From the NCBI RefSeq assembly GCF_004339025.1, contig NZ_SMFT01000002.1, positions 648,835 to 712,834 on the forward strand: a stretch of DNA of 64,000 nt, read 5' to 3'. The stretch is from Volucribacter psittacicida. GTDB lineage: Bacteria; Pseudomonadota; Gammaproteobacteria; Enterobacterales; Pasteurellaceae. Under the pieces are notes generated by a model. The model was not told the origin of the DNA, searched no databases, and saw only the letters and a list, made by a program, of their open reading frames with translations. Shown one piece after another: positions 28,570 to 36,544 of the stretch (within the stretch, counting starts at the first letter, position 1; each line of letters starts with the position of its first letter). The translations under genes and the position numbers were made by a program.

Positions 28570-29304
28570 ATGGATATTGATGCACTTTTTATTCAAAAAA
28601 TGGCGTTATTAGCACCGATTGAACAAAATGATTTTGTGAATCATCTTTATCCTATTTATTTTACCAAACCCATTACCTTATTTATTGGCGATAATGGTGT
28701 TGGCAAGTCAACCATTCTTGAATCTTTGGCGGTGCATTTGGGGTGTCCTGCGGAAGGTGGCTCAAGAAACTTCAACTTTAAAACGGAAGATACCCATTTG
28801 GATTATTCTGCGCAATTAAGAGTAACCAAAGGCTATAAGCAAGCCAGAGATGTCTTTTTTTATCGTTCGGAAACCTTTTATACGTTTATGAGCGAAATGC
28901 GTAAGTTAGATAGCGAAGTGGTGGGCGGGGCAAAAATTAATGGTTATTATGGTCATCAAGATTTGCATACCTTGTCCCATGGTGAGTCAATGAAAGCCTT
29001 ATATCATCATCGTTTTTATCCAGAGAGTTTGTATATTCTTGATGAGCCAGAAGCCGCCTTATCCATACACAATCAACTTCAATTTATTGAGAAAATCATT
29101 AAATTAAGCCGAATGGGTAGCCAATTTATTATTGCTACTCATTCGCCATTATTAATGTTAATGCCAGAGGTGGATTTATTACAAATTACCCCGCAAGGGA
29201 TAAACAAGGTTAATTTTGCTGAAACAGATATTTATTACCTTTATCGTGAGCTTATGTCGGATAAAGGGGCGGATTATTTACAAAGTATTCTTAATCTTGA
29301 TTAA
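28570..29304 (+). CDS. COG3910-type AAA/ABC-like ATPase
   Basis: This 244-residue soluble ATPase has Walker A GDNGVGKST (about residues 40-48), the family motif EGGSRNFNF, an ABC-signature-like LSHGES (about 138-143), Walker B LYILDEPEAALS (about 155-166) and the H-loop ATHSPLL. These motifs place it with the stand-alone predicted ATPases of COG3910 (related to RecF/SMC-type ABC ATPases), whose role is unknown. No nuclease or effector domain is fused. It follows an unknown small gene in the same direction and converges on the DMT transporter gene. Confidence 0.85.
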   Translation: MDIDALFIQKMALLAPIEQNDFVNHLYPIYFTKPITLFIGDNGVGKSTILESLAVHLGCPAEGGSRNFNFKTEDTHLDYSAQLRVTKGYKQARDVFFYRSETFYTFMSEMRKLDSEVVGGAKINGYYGHQDLHTLSHGESMKALYHHRFYPESLYILDEPEAALSIHNQLQFIEKIIKLSRMGSQFIIATHSPLLMLMPEVDLLQITPQGINKVNFAETDIYYLYRELMSDKGADYLQSILNLD

Positions 29305-29309
29305 TGGCA

Positions 29310-30239
29310 TTATCCGTAATACCGAATAAACATCACGCCAGTAAGAAGTATCAGGATACCCAATAATTGAATGGGTTTGATTTTGCGTTGTGGTGCATTT
29401 AATATTGCAAAATGGTCAATAATTAATCCTCCAATAATCATACCTAATAATGTGGCGATAACAGTTTGTCCTGTGCCGATTTGTGGAACAAGTAAGCTAC
29501 AACCAAAAACAAATATTCCGCCTAATAATCCTCCTGTCCAAACCCAAATTGGCATATTGTGAACAGGTAATTGACGGAGTTTAGGTAATTTTCCTTGATA
29601 GATGACCCATAATAATAAAATCAATGTGCCTACACTAAAGGAAACCCAAGCAGCTTGTAGTGGTGAGTGCAATAAACGCCCTAATTCTCCGTTCACACTG
29701 GCTTGAGTAGCGCTGAGCATACCTGCGATAATGCCTAAACTTCGCCATAACCAGATCATTTTGGTTTGTTGATTTGATGAACGGATGAGTTGTCTTAATT
29801 CCGGTAATATGACGGCACAAAAAATACCACTCAGTACCAAAATAATCCCAAAGAATTTTATTCCATTAATGGGGTGAACAGGGCTATTAAACCAACCAAA
29901 TTGATCGATGATTAGCCCCATGATAATTTGCCCCAAAATCGGCATTATGGCGGTTTGTAAGCCGCCTAAATAGGGGAAAAGCAAAATATTAGTGGTTAAA
30001 GCGACCACGCCTAACGCCCCACCAATCCATACCCAATAAGGAAAGGAGCTAAGTTGGTTCAATGAGATGTCTGATGAATGGGGATAAAACCATAATAGCA
30101 AGCTCAAAAATAACGTCCCAATACTAAAGGAAATTAGCGAGGCAATAAAGGGCGATTCGCTGTAACTGCGTAAACGAGAATTAATCAGTGTTTGTAGTGA
30201 AAGCCCCATACCAATAAATATGCCGAAAATGAGTAACAT
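29310..30239 (-). CDS. DMT-superfamily transporter, DUF606/YdcZ type
   Basis: This 309-residue membrane protein has ten predicted helices made of two homologous halves; each half has the motif set of YdcZ (LISFSIGTLFLSLLLW versus VSFSVGTLILLLWVI; IMPILGQIIMGLIID versus IATLLGMIIGGLIID). The substrate is unknown; drug and metabolite exporters are in this superfamily. I prefer ATG 30239 (MLLIFGIFIG) because the longer start at 30281 would place a Fur-like box across the start codon. Such a box lies at 30273-30287, so the gene is probably iron-regulated and may export a metallophore or related compound. Confidence 0.82.
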   Translation of the reverse strand: MLLIFGIFIGMGLSLQTLINSRLRSYSESPFIASLISFSIGTLFLSLLLWFYPHSSDISLNQLSSFPYWVWIGGALGVVALTTNILLFPYLGGLQTAIMPILGQIIMGLIIDQFGWFNSPVHPINGIKFFGIILVLSGIFCAVILPELRQLIRSSNQQTKMIWLWRSLGIIAGMLSATQASVNGELGRLLHSPLQAAWVSFSVGTLILLLWVIYQGKLPKLRQLPVHNMPIWVWTGGLLGGIFVFGCSLLVPQIGTGQTVIATLLGMIIGGLIIDHFAILNAPQRKIKPIQLLGILILLTGVMFIRYYG

Positions 30240-30272
30240 AAATCTTTCTCTTGGTTTATTTGGAATTGAAAT

Positions 30273-30287
30273 GATGATCATTATCCA
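30273..30287. promoter_or_regulatory. Fur-like box before the DMT transporter gene
   Basis: TGATGATCATTATCC matches the 7-1-7 Fur consensus TGATAATnATTATCA at about 12 of 14 defined positions. It lies 34 bp before the preferred start codon of the minus-strand gene, where repressor binding would block transcription when iron is plentiful. Confidence 0.6.
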
Positions 30288-30418
30288 AAGGGGAGAAAGA
30301 TTTGTCTAATAACAAATTCTGATATGAGATATATGTTTTATTAATATGGTAGGTAACGCTATGAGTTATAACGAAAATATAGCGATCATATTATTCTTAT
30401 TAAAAAACTTCTCAAAAA

Positions 30419-32182
30419 TCAACCGCACTTTTCCGTAATATCAAAGCGTTTATTATGGAATTTTTGTAATGTGCCTCGGTGTCCAATGCTGATAATAATG
30501 GCTTGTGGCAACTCGGTGCGAATTAAGGAATAAAGCCATTGTTCTGTAGGTTCATCAAGGGCGGAGGTGGTTTCGTCTAAATAAATCACGCTAGGTTGGC
30601 TAAGTAATATACGGATAAAAGCCACACGTTGTAATTCTCCAGGGGAAAGGGTGGCTTGCCAATCAAGATCTTGATCAATATGACTCAGGTATTTTTCCAG
30701 TTTACAACGTTTCATCATACTGCAAACTTGGGATTTGCTGGCTTGAATATCAGGATAGCAAATAGATTGATATAGGGTGCCTTGTGGCATATAAGGGCGT
30801 TGCGGTAGGAATAAACTACGGCAACCACAAGGGGTTTCCACATACCCCATCGTTTCAAAGGGATAAATGCCTGCGATGGCTTTGAGTAGTGTGGTTTTGC
30901 CGGTGCCGGACGGGCCTTGGATTAACAGAGCATCACCTGCGTTAAGTTGTAAATTCAGATTAGCAAGCAAGATATTACCGTTTTGGTCTTTAATTCCAAA
31001 CTGGCAAAGTTTAACTTGGTTGCCACAAGCGGTAGGCTGATAAATTTGGTTATCATCTAATTCGTCAAGTTTAGCGAGAAAGCCTGATAGACGGTTTAAT
31101 CGTGCTTGGTAAAGGGTAAATTCTTCGTAGAATAAACGGAAAAAAGATAAGGCTCGCATTAGGCGGTTAAAGGATTGTACCGTTTGGTGCATATCGCCAA
31201 GGGTAACTTGCCCAGCAAAAAAGCGAGGGGCTTGTAACATTAAGGGCAATAATTTGGCGACTTCCGTTACCCCTGTATTAAAGCCGTCAAGTCCCAACAT
31301 TTTTAATACGATTTTCCAACGATTTTTAATAATTTGATTGAATTTGTCCTTGAGTAAATGATGTTCTTGTTGTTCACCTGCATAAAAAGCAACGCTTTCA
31401 GCGTGATCTCTGACCCGAATAAGTGAATAACGATAGTTACCGCTTAATTTTTCTTTATTAAAGTTAAGTTTAACCAATGGGTGTCCAATCCAGACAGAAA
31501 GGGCGGTGGCAATAATAATAAAAATATAAATAAAAAAGACCACGCCTTTAGGTATCGCAACGCCTAATAATACTAATAAACCAGATAATCCCCATAAAAT
31601 AATGGTAAATTCAATGGTGGACACAATGGCATTAATGACCCCTCGCACCATATCTACGGTAACGGTAATAAATTCTCGTGCGTCTTGCTCGATCCGCTGA
31701 TCAATATTATCAGGCAAGGTTTTTTCGTATTTTAGGCGGTAATAATTTTTATTCGCAAGCCAACGTTGCAACATTACCGCATTGAGTTTCTCTAACCATT
31801 TGATTTCAAAAACTTGACGGACTAAATCGTTGATAATGGAGCGTGTGATATTGACTAACACTAAAAGGGCATTAATCCCCGCAAAGAACCAAAAGGCATT
31901 GGCATCTTGTTGTTGTAATGAGCTATATAAGCCATTATAAAAGAATGAATTAAGGACGCTGATACGGACTTCAAGCAAAATCAGCGTCAGCAACAGAACA
32001 ATCATCAGCAAAATTTTATAGCCACCGCTTTGCTGTACACAAGGGCGGGTAATTAACCAAAATTTTTTGCCGAATTGCGTAGATTTTAATAACCAAGCGG
32101 TAAGGCTTAGGGTTAGGCTTACCCAAAAAAGTGAAGAAATTAGCCAATAAAAGCTATCATTAAGTTCCGTTTGCCAGTTCAT
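30419..32182 (-). CDS. SbmA/YddA-like ABC transporter (permease fused to ATPase)
   Basis: This 587-residue protein has an N-terminal SbmA/BacA-like membrane domain (about residues 15-330, six or more helices; signature WLANKNYYRL and NIDQRIEQDAREF) and a C-terminal ABC ATPase (Walker A GPSGTGKTT, signature LSPGELQRVAF, Walker B VIYLDETTSALD). E. coli YddA and mycobacterial Rv1819c have this plan; relatives import peptides or vitamin B12-like compounds. The usual LDEP of Walker B is LDET here, and the signature is LSPGE. It is the last gene of an operon with DUF3290 and DUF421 proteins. Confidence 0.85.
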   Translation of the reverse strand: MNWQTELNDSFYWLISSLFWVSLTLSLTAWLLKSTQFGKKFWLITRPCVQQSGGYKILLMIVLLLTLILLEVRISVLNSFFYNGLYSSLQQQDANAFWFFAGINALLVLVNITRSIINDLVRQVFEIKWLEKLNAVMLQRWLANKNYYRLKYEKTLPDNIDQRIEQDAREFITVTVDMVRGVINAIVSTIEFTIILWGLSGLLVLLGVAIPKGVVFFIYIFIIIATALSVWIGHPLVKLNFNKEKLSGNYRYSLIRVRDHAESVAFYAGEQQEHHLLKDKFNQIIKNRWKIVLKMLGLDGFNTGVTEVAKLLPLMLQAPRFFAGQVTLGDMHQTVQSFNRLMRALSFFRLFYEEFTLYQARLNRLSGFLAKLDELDDNQIYQPTACGNQVKLCQFGIKDQNGNILLANLNLQLNAGDALLIQGPSGTGKTTLLKAIAGIYPFETMGYVETPCGCRSLFLPQRPYMPQGTLYQSICYPDIQASKSQVCSMMKRCKLEKYLSHIDQDLDWQATLSPGELQRVAFIRILLSQPSVIYLDETTSALDEPTEQWLYSLIRTELPQAIIISIGHRGTLQKFHNKRFDITEKCG

Positions 32183-32190
32183 TTACTTCA

Positions 32191-32829
32191 TTAATCTTCA
32201 TATAAATGGGTAACGACTTTGCCATCTAAGTATTCGCCAATATAGACTTGATTTAATTTGGTATGTTGTTGCTCCAGTTGTTGCTCAACCCATTGTTCAT
32301 CTTTACCAATAATATCTAGAATATCATTATCAATTCGCCCAGCGAGAATGAGAGGATAACGTAAACTTTTATCGCCATATTGGATAATAGAAAGTTGACC
32401 ATTTTGCTCTAATACAGCACGTTTTACAGTAGCAATTTCATAAATACCCGCCGATCTAAGTTTAAACATTAAATCGTGGGCAGAAATTCCATTACGCATA
32501 CATTCGCCCACTTGAATTTTACCATTCATAATGACCCAAACAGGTTTACCATCAATAATGCCTTTGATTAAATGATTATGGTTTTTAATAAACTTGAGGG
32601 AAAAAATCAGCAATGTCCATAATACTAAGACAAGGGAAAACTGTAAAACGCCGATATTATCGTTATAAATTACGCCACCAATAATACCGCCGAGGACATA
32701 ATTTTGTACTTGATCCATCGCAGAGGTCGGAGCAAGGTTACCTTTTCCCATCAGATTAATTTGTAATACAAGACCAAGAATGCCCATAAGTAATTTTAGG
32801 CTGAGTAAATAATAAGATTCGATCATCAT
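32191..32829 (-). CDS. DUF421 (YetF-family) membrane protein
   Basis: This 212-residue protein has three N-terminal membrane helices (about 5-25, 42-60 and 62-80) and a cytoplasmic DUF421 domain (about 90-205: GKPVWVIMNGKIQ, then LMFKLRSAGIYEIATVKRAVLEQNGQLSII). The function of this family is not settled. In many bacteria DUF421 is encoded next to DUF3290, as here (1-bp overlap), suggesting a two-protein membrane complex. The SbmA/YddA-like gene follows 8 bp later. Confidence 0.85.
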   Translation of the reverse strand: MMIESYYLLSLKLLMGILGLVLQINLMGKGNLAPTSAMDQVQNYVLGGIIGGVIYNDNIGVLQFSLVLVLWTLLIFSLKFIKNHNHLIKGIIDGKPVWVIMNGKIQVGECMRNGISAHDLMFKLRSAGIYEIATVKRAVLEQNGQLSIIQYGDKSLRYPLILAGRIDNDILDIIGKDEQWVEQQLEQQHTKLNQVYIGEYLDGKVVTHLYED

Positions 32830-33287
32830 TAATGCCCTGTAGTAGGTTGAATGATAGTAATATGAGGATTAACTAAATTAATCGGAGCTAAGGAGTAAGC
32901 CGAAAAATCATTATTAAAATGTACTTCATAGTAATTATCTTTAATAGATAAAATCATACCATTAGAGGGGGTGCGGCTATTAACCATAATATCTTGATTA
33001 TCTATTTGCTGATTATGAATGACCGAGTCTAAAAAAGCGATCATACGAGAGCTATCAGTCGCATAGGAAATATTCAGCGAGTAGTAGTTATATTGCACGC
33101 CAAGCAGAAAAATAACGATTAAGAGAAAAATAATACTTAAATCTCGATATTTCGTTTCCATTCTATGGCGTAAATAGAGGAAATTGGCGACTAACATAAT
33201 AATTAGTGCAATAAAAATAGCGAGATATTTTATATATCCTTGAAAATAGGTTTGGCTTTGTAGGTATAAGTAGGTGTAAAAGTTCAT
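32829..33287 (-). CDS. DUF3290 membrane protein
   Basis: This 152-residue protein has two membrane helices (about 18-40 and 47-67) and an extracytoplasmic domain (SSRMIAFLDSVIHNQQIDNQDIMVNS...GMILSIKDNYYEVHF). Members pair with DUF421 proteins, and the two genes share one base here. Function unknown. It starts a three-gene operon with DUF421 and the SbmA/YddA-like ABC protein. Confidence 0.82.
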   Translation of the reverse strand: MNFYTYLYLQSQTYFQGYIKYLAIFIALIIMLVANFLYLRHRMETKYRDLSIIFLLIVIFLLGVQYNYYSLNISYATDSSRMIAFLDSVIHNQQIDNQDIMVNSRTPSNGMILSIKDNYYEVHFNNDFSAYSLAPINLVNPHITIIQPTTGH

Positions 33288-33312
33288 AAATCCTAAATAA
33301 ATTGATATAAAG

Positions 33313-33331
33313 GAAGGGCAATATGCCCTTC
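33313..33331 (-). terminator. Hairpin after the TonB receptor gene
   Basis: GAAGGGCA (33313-33320) and TGCCCTTC (33324-33331) form a perfect 8-bp stem with a 3-nt loop. It lies 30 bp after the receptor stop on the minus strand and 25 bp before the DUF3290 start. The tract after it on the minus strand is only partly T-rich (CTTTATAT), so some read-through is possible. Confidence 0.6.
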
Positions 33332-33361
33332 TATTCCAATCATTAAGTGGTTAATTATAGC

Positions 33362-35539
33362 TTAAAATTCAAGTTTTGCGGTTAAAAATACTTCTCGTTT
33401 ATAACCTACTGCCACAGGGATAACATAATCTGTTGCATCTCCTGAGGTTGATGGATAATAGGTTTTATTAAATAGGTTTTTCCCATTTAATTGGAAACTC
33501 ACGTTTTTACCCGCAATTTTAGTAGCATAATTGATAAAAGCATCAGCGACTACGGCATGAGGAATTTTATAAGTACTGCTATAATCTGAATTATAAGCAT
33601 TCCAACTACCTAAATAACGAGCCCCACCACCTAAACGGATACTACCAAAACTAAATTCGCCGAGATTATACCCCAAGAATAGCGCAGCTTGATGTTCTGG
33701 TACCCCCGAAATTTGGCTGTTTACTGCTAAAGGGTATTCATCATTTTCTAAGGTTTTTGCTCGTGTATAAGTATAGCTAAGAGAGGCACTGAGATTGTCG
33801 GTTAATTGTCCATCAATATCTAATTCAACCCCTCTTGAGCGTTGTTTTCCTACAATATAGAGAACATTATTTCTGGTTTCACCAACATTTTTCTTATCAA
33901 TATTGAATAATGCCAAAGTCGCACTAAGATAGGCATTTTCATATTTGGAACCAATTTCAAAGGATTTACCCTCTTCGGGTTTTAAACTTGAATTAACCGA
34001 GGCGGCAATACTATATTGCGGACGGAATGATTCCGCATAGTTGCCATATACTGTCCAGTTTGGCGTAAACTTATACACAGAACCTAATTGATACAATAAT
34101 TTACCACCATGTTGATCCGTATTGACCGTTAAAGGTAATCCTCGTCCCGCTAATTGATCAAAATATTCATAGCGTAACCCACCCGTAACAATTAATTTAT
34201 CGGTTAAATATGCGGTATCTTGTAGATAAACACCTACTGTTTTAACATTATTTGTTTGGTTTGTGTTACTTGCTACAGTGTAAGTAATGGTTGGATCGGT
34301 ATAGATTGGATTATCAATATCAATACTTGATGTACCTGAGTTTTGATAACGTTTTAAATTACGATAATTACGAGTAGCATCAACCCCAATGACAACCCGA
34401 TTTGCAATATTACCAATCGCAAATTCACCAACCGTATTAATTGATCCTGAATGAACACGTTGATCGGCATCACGAATTGCTTCAATAGTTCGTCTTGCAG
34501 TTCGAGTAGTAGTATTAATTTGCGTAATTCTCGCTTGATTATAATCATAAATTGCCCGAGCATAACCATAATCTACATTTAATTTCCAATTATCATTTAA
34601 ACGATGTTGAATCTTGACTTGAATATTATCTGTTTTACCACTGGTTACATCATAGGGTTCATCTAAACGGCGTTCAATAGGAATATCAGGTAATTGTCCT
34701 GTTGAGGTTAATAAATTCGCACCACGATCAAAAGGCTGTTTATAATCTAAATGCTCGTAAGCTACCAATACTTTAGTATTTTCATTTTCCCAAGCTAAGG
34801 ACGGTGCGTAGGTTGTATTTTTAAACTGCCCAAAATTACGCCAATAATCTTTCTTATTTTTATCATAGATAAAACGATAAGAGAAACCGTTACCCAATGG
34901 ACCCGTTAAATCTAATTGGGTTCCCCACATATTATGATTACCCACTGTACCACTTAATACATAACGAGGCTGATTAAGGGGTTTTTTGGTAATCACATTA
35001 ATAACACCGCCTGGATCTTGAATACCATAAAGCACTGACGCAGGACCCTTTAAGACCTCTACGGTATCTGTTGTCGGTCCAAAATTATGAGAAGGACCTG
35101 CTTGGATCCCATTACGCATAATGGAATTATCACGATTGCCCCCAAAACCACGTTTTTGAATAGAATCAAAAATACCGCCTAAGGTATTGGCTTGGCTAAC
35201 ACCACTCACACTAGATAAGGCATCGATTAATTCGGTAGGCTGGCGATCTTGTAAAAGCTGTTTGGAAACCACATTCACTGTGGTAGGGGTATCAAGGATA
35301 GGCACATCAGCTTTTGACATAATGGACGTTCCTGTAACTTGATAACCATTTTGTTGTAAACCTGTATCAAAGGCATTTTCTGACACTGTAATTTCATCTA
35401 ATTGATCATCTTTTTCTAACTCACTGACCCTTTGAGTATTAGGGGTACTATCTCCTACCTGATTCGTTTCAGCAAAGGTGGGAAAAGAAATCCCAGCAAA
35501 TAGGGAAAGATAAATAAGATTAAAACTAAACTTATTCAT
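33362..35539 (-). CDS. TonB-dependent siderophore receptor
   Basis: This 725-residue outer-membrane receptor has a signal peptide (cut near residue 23, FPTFA), a TonB-box region (DEITVSEN, about 47-54), a plug domain (about 65-190: [36 protein letters not shown]), a 22-strand barrel and the C-terminal sorting residue F. The pattern is that of the siderophore-receptor group (FhuA/FoxA-like); the ligand cannot be told. A Fur-like box precedes the gene, so it should be induced by iron shortage. The neighbours (SbmA/YddA-like ABC, DMT exporter, family-5 importer) suggest a metal-chelate uptake island, although no siderophore synthesis gene is in the window. Confidence 0.92.
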   Translation of the reverse strand: MNKFSFNLIYLSLFAGISFPTFAETNQVGDSTPNTQRVSELEKDDQLDEITVSENAFDTGLQQNGYQVTGTSIMSKADVPILDTPTTVNVVSKQLLQDRQPTELIDALSSVSGVSQANTLGGIFDSIQKRGFGGNRDNSIMRNGIQAGPSHNFGPTTDTVEVLKGPASVLYGIQDPGGVINVITKKPLNQPRYVLSGTVGNHNMWGTQLDLTGPLGNGFSYRFIYDKNKKDYWRNFGQFKNTTYAPSLAWENENTKVLVAYEHLDYKQPFDRGANLLTSTGQLPDIPIERRLDEPYDVTSGKTDNIQVKIQHRLNDNWKLNVDYGYARAIYDYNQARITQINTTTRTARRTIEAIRDADQRVHSGSINTVGEFAIGNIANRVVIGVDATRNYRNLKRYQNSGTSSIDIDNPIYTDPTITYTVASNTNQTNNVKTVGVYLQDTAYLTDKLIVTGGLRYEYFDQLAGRGLPLTVNTDQHGGKLLYQLGSVYKFTPNWTVYGNYAESFRPQYSIAASVNSSLKPEEGKSFEIGSKYENAYLSATLALFNIDKKNVGETRNNVLYIVGKQRSRGVELDIDGQLTDNLSASLSYTYTRAKTLENDEYPLAVNSQISGVPEHQAALFLGYNLGEFSFGSIRLGGGARYLGSWNAYNSDYSSTYKIPHAVVADAFINYATKIAGKNVSFQLNGKNLFNKTYYPSTSGDATDYVIPVAVGYKREVFLTAKLEF

Positions 35540-35588
35540 AAAGACGCTCCTAGGTTAAAGATTAAACAAAAAATTGGCGTGAGTATAT

Positions 35589-35603
35589 AGAAAATCATTC
35601 TCA
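35589..35603. promoter_or_regulatory. Fur-like box of the TonB receptor gene
   Basis: On the minus strand TGAGAATGATTTTCT matches the 7-1-7 Fur consensus TGATAATnATTATCA at about 11 of 14 defined positions. It lies 50 bp before the receptor start, within the expected promoter. Confidence 0.68.
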
Positions 35604-35746
35604 ATCACAAGAAAATATTGTGTAAATAATAGTCATTTTCGCGCTATTTAGTGCAAAGGGCGGTGAGTTTTTTGGATTTTTTCGTTATTTTCTCTGTTAA
35701 TGGCTAAAGGGGTTGCCGTTGGTGATGTACTTTCTTTATAAAGCGC

Positions 35747-35775
35747 TTGCAATTATTCACTGAAAACCTTATATT
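35747..35775 (+). promoter_or_regulatory. Promoter of the toxI antitoxin RNA
   Basis: -35 TTGCAA (35747-35752) and -10 TATATT (35770-35775) are 17 bp apart. Transcription should start near 35782, immediately before the first toxI repeat. The preceding 240 bp down to the TonB receptor hold only the Fur-like box and no gene. Confidence 0.75.
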
Positions 35776-35781
35776 GCATAC

Positions 35782-35870
35782 ATAGGGCGTAAGCTGCCAT
35801 AAGTGCTACTTAAATTGGGCGTAAGCTGCCATAAGTGCTACTTAATTAGGTGTAAGCTACCGTAGTGCTG
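35782..35870 (+). ncRNA. toxI: ToxI-type antitoxin RNA: tandem repeats of a type III toxin-antitoxin system
   Basis: Directly after the promoter come tandem repeats: unit 1 at 35785-35816 (32 nt), unit 2 at 35817-35847 (31 nt, identical except for one A less) and a shorter, diverged unit 3 at 35848-35870. Each unit has the form GGGCGTAAGCTGCC followed by ATAAGTGCTACTTAA. The parts GGC...GCC, TAAGT-GCT-ACTTA and GTAAGC...GCT can pair, giving hairpin or pseudoknot potential as in known ToxI RNAs. A strong terminator and then the toxN gene follow, exactly the order of type III systems: short repeats, terminator, endoribonuclease gene. In such systems ToxN cuts the precursor into single repeats that fold as pseudoknots and bind and inhibit the toxin. 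The repeat count (about 2.7) lies at the low end of the family. Confidence 0.85.
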
Positions 35871-35903
35871 AAAAAAAAGATGCTTGTAGGCATCTTTTTT
35901 TTT
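35871..35903 (+). terminator. Rho-independent terminator between toxI and toxN
   Basis: Eight A, GATGC (35879-35883), loop TTGTAG, GCATC (35890-35894) and nine T form a long A-T extended hairpin. In type III systems this terminator limits toxin expression so that antitoxin RNA stays in excess. Confidence 0.88.
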
Positions 35904-35926
35904 GATTTAAATTTGAGGAAATAATA

Positions 35927-36403
35927 ATGAGCGATAGACTAAGATTGTATAGGATCTCTGAAGATTACCTTAATTTTTTACGAGAAATTGAACCTAAAAT
36001 TCCAATGAATAAAGATAATGGTAAATCAAGACCTTTTGTTGGTATCGTTTTTTCTATTAATTCTATGAAATATATCGCCCCTCTATCATCTAAAAGAGCT
36101 AAAGGACAAACGGATTTTAAAATTAAAATAGGCGATGAAGAAAAATCTAGTATTCGTTTTGCTTATATGTTCCCTATTGTTGAAAAAGCATTAATTGAAA
36201 TTGATTATACAAAAGAATATAAATTAGATGAAAAATATACGGCGCTACTTATTAATGAAGATTTATTTATAAATCAACATAAAGAGAGGATTTACGAAAT
36301 AGCAGCAAAAACTTATAAAAATGCAGTCACTAAAAGATTTAATTTTGAGAAATTCTGTTGTGATTTTGTGAAACTAGAACAAAGAATGGAAACATATCTA
36401 TAG
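35927..36403 (+). CDS. toxN: ToxN/AbiQ-family endoribonuclease, toxin of a type III toxin-antitoxin system
   Basis: This 158-residue protein carries the ToxN/AbiQ pattern: an N-terminal LYRISEDYLNFLREIEPKIP, then RPFVGIVF (residues 35-42) and KYIAPLSSKR (about 48-57), which matches the conserved YxxPLSSxK region containing the catalytic Ser/Thr and Lys of ToxN. The C-terminal half is helical, ending with FEKFCCDFVKLEQRM. Family members cut mRNA and their own antitoxin RNA and often protect against phages by abortive infection. The Shine-Dalgarno sequence GAGGAAA (35915-35921) is well placed. The stop codon lies in a Correia-like repeat end (TATAG). The gene is more A-rich than its neighbours, and the locus interrupts a metal-uptake island, both signs of horizontal gain. 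TenpN/CptN subfamilies are less similar alternatives. Confidence 0.88.
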   Translation: MSDRLRLYRISEDYLNFLREIEPKIPMNKDNGKSRPFVGIVFSINSMKYIAPLSSKRAKGQTDFKIKIGDEEKSSIRFAYMFPIVEKALIEIDYTKEYKLDEKYTALLINEDLFINQHKERIYEIAAKTYKNAVTKRFNFEKFCCDFVKLEQRMETYL

Positions 36404-36412
36404 TTGTCCCAA
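36399..36412 (+). repeat. End fragment of the Correia-like repeat overlapping the toxN stop
   Basis: TATAGTTGTCCCAA matches the end of the full-length repeat at 14368. Its TAG is the toxN stop codon. Confidence 0.5.
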
Positions 36413-36450
36413 AAACCACCGCCCTTACCCCAAAACAGAACAGCAACAGC

Positions 36451-36504
36451 ATAAACTTATTTTTTAATGAAAAATAATTAATGCAAAGTATTCTCATCTA
36501 TGCT
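36451..36504 (+). promoter_or_regulatory. Promoter block of the permease operon, near copy of the block at 26411
   Basis: The palindrome at 36457-36477 (arms TTATTTTT / AAAAATAA) and the downstream TAATTAATGCA and TATGCT (36499-36504) repeat the block upstream of the family-5 binding-protein gene, with the same 22-bp offset between palindrome end and TATGCT. This strongly suggests a common regulator for the two transcription units. Confidence 0.6.
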
Positions 36505-36544
36505 ACATTGTCCCCCTTTTTGATAACAAATTAGGGGTATTGGC

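Noticed and set aside
35785..35870. CRISPR array
   Set aside because: The repeats are directly adjacent with no spacers, there are fewer than three units, no cas genes are near, and a terminator plus toxN gene follow.
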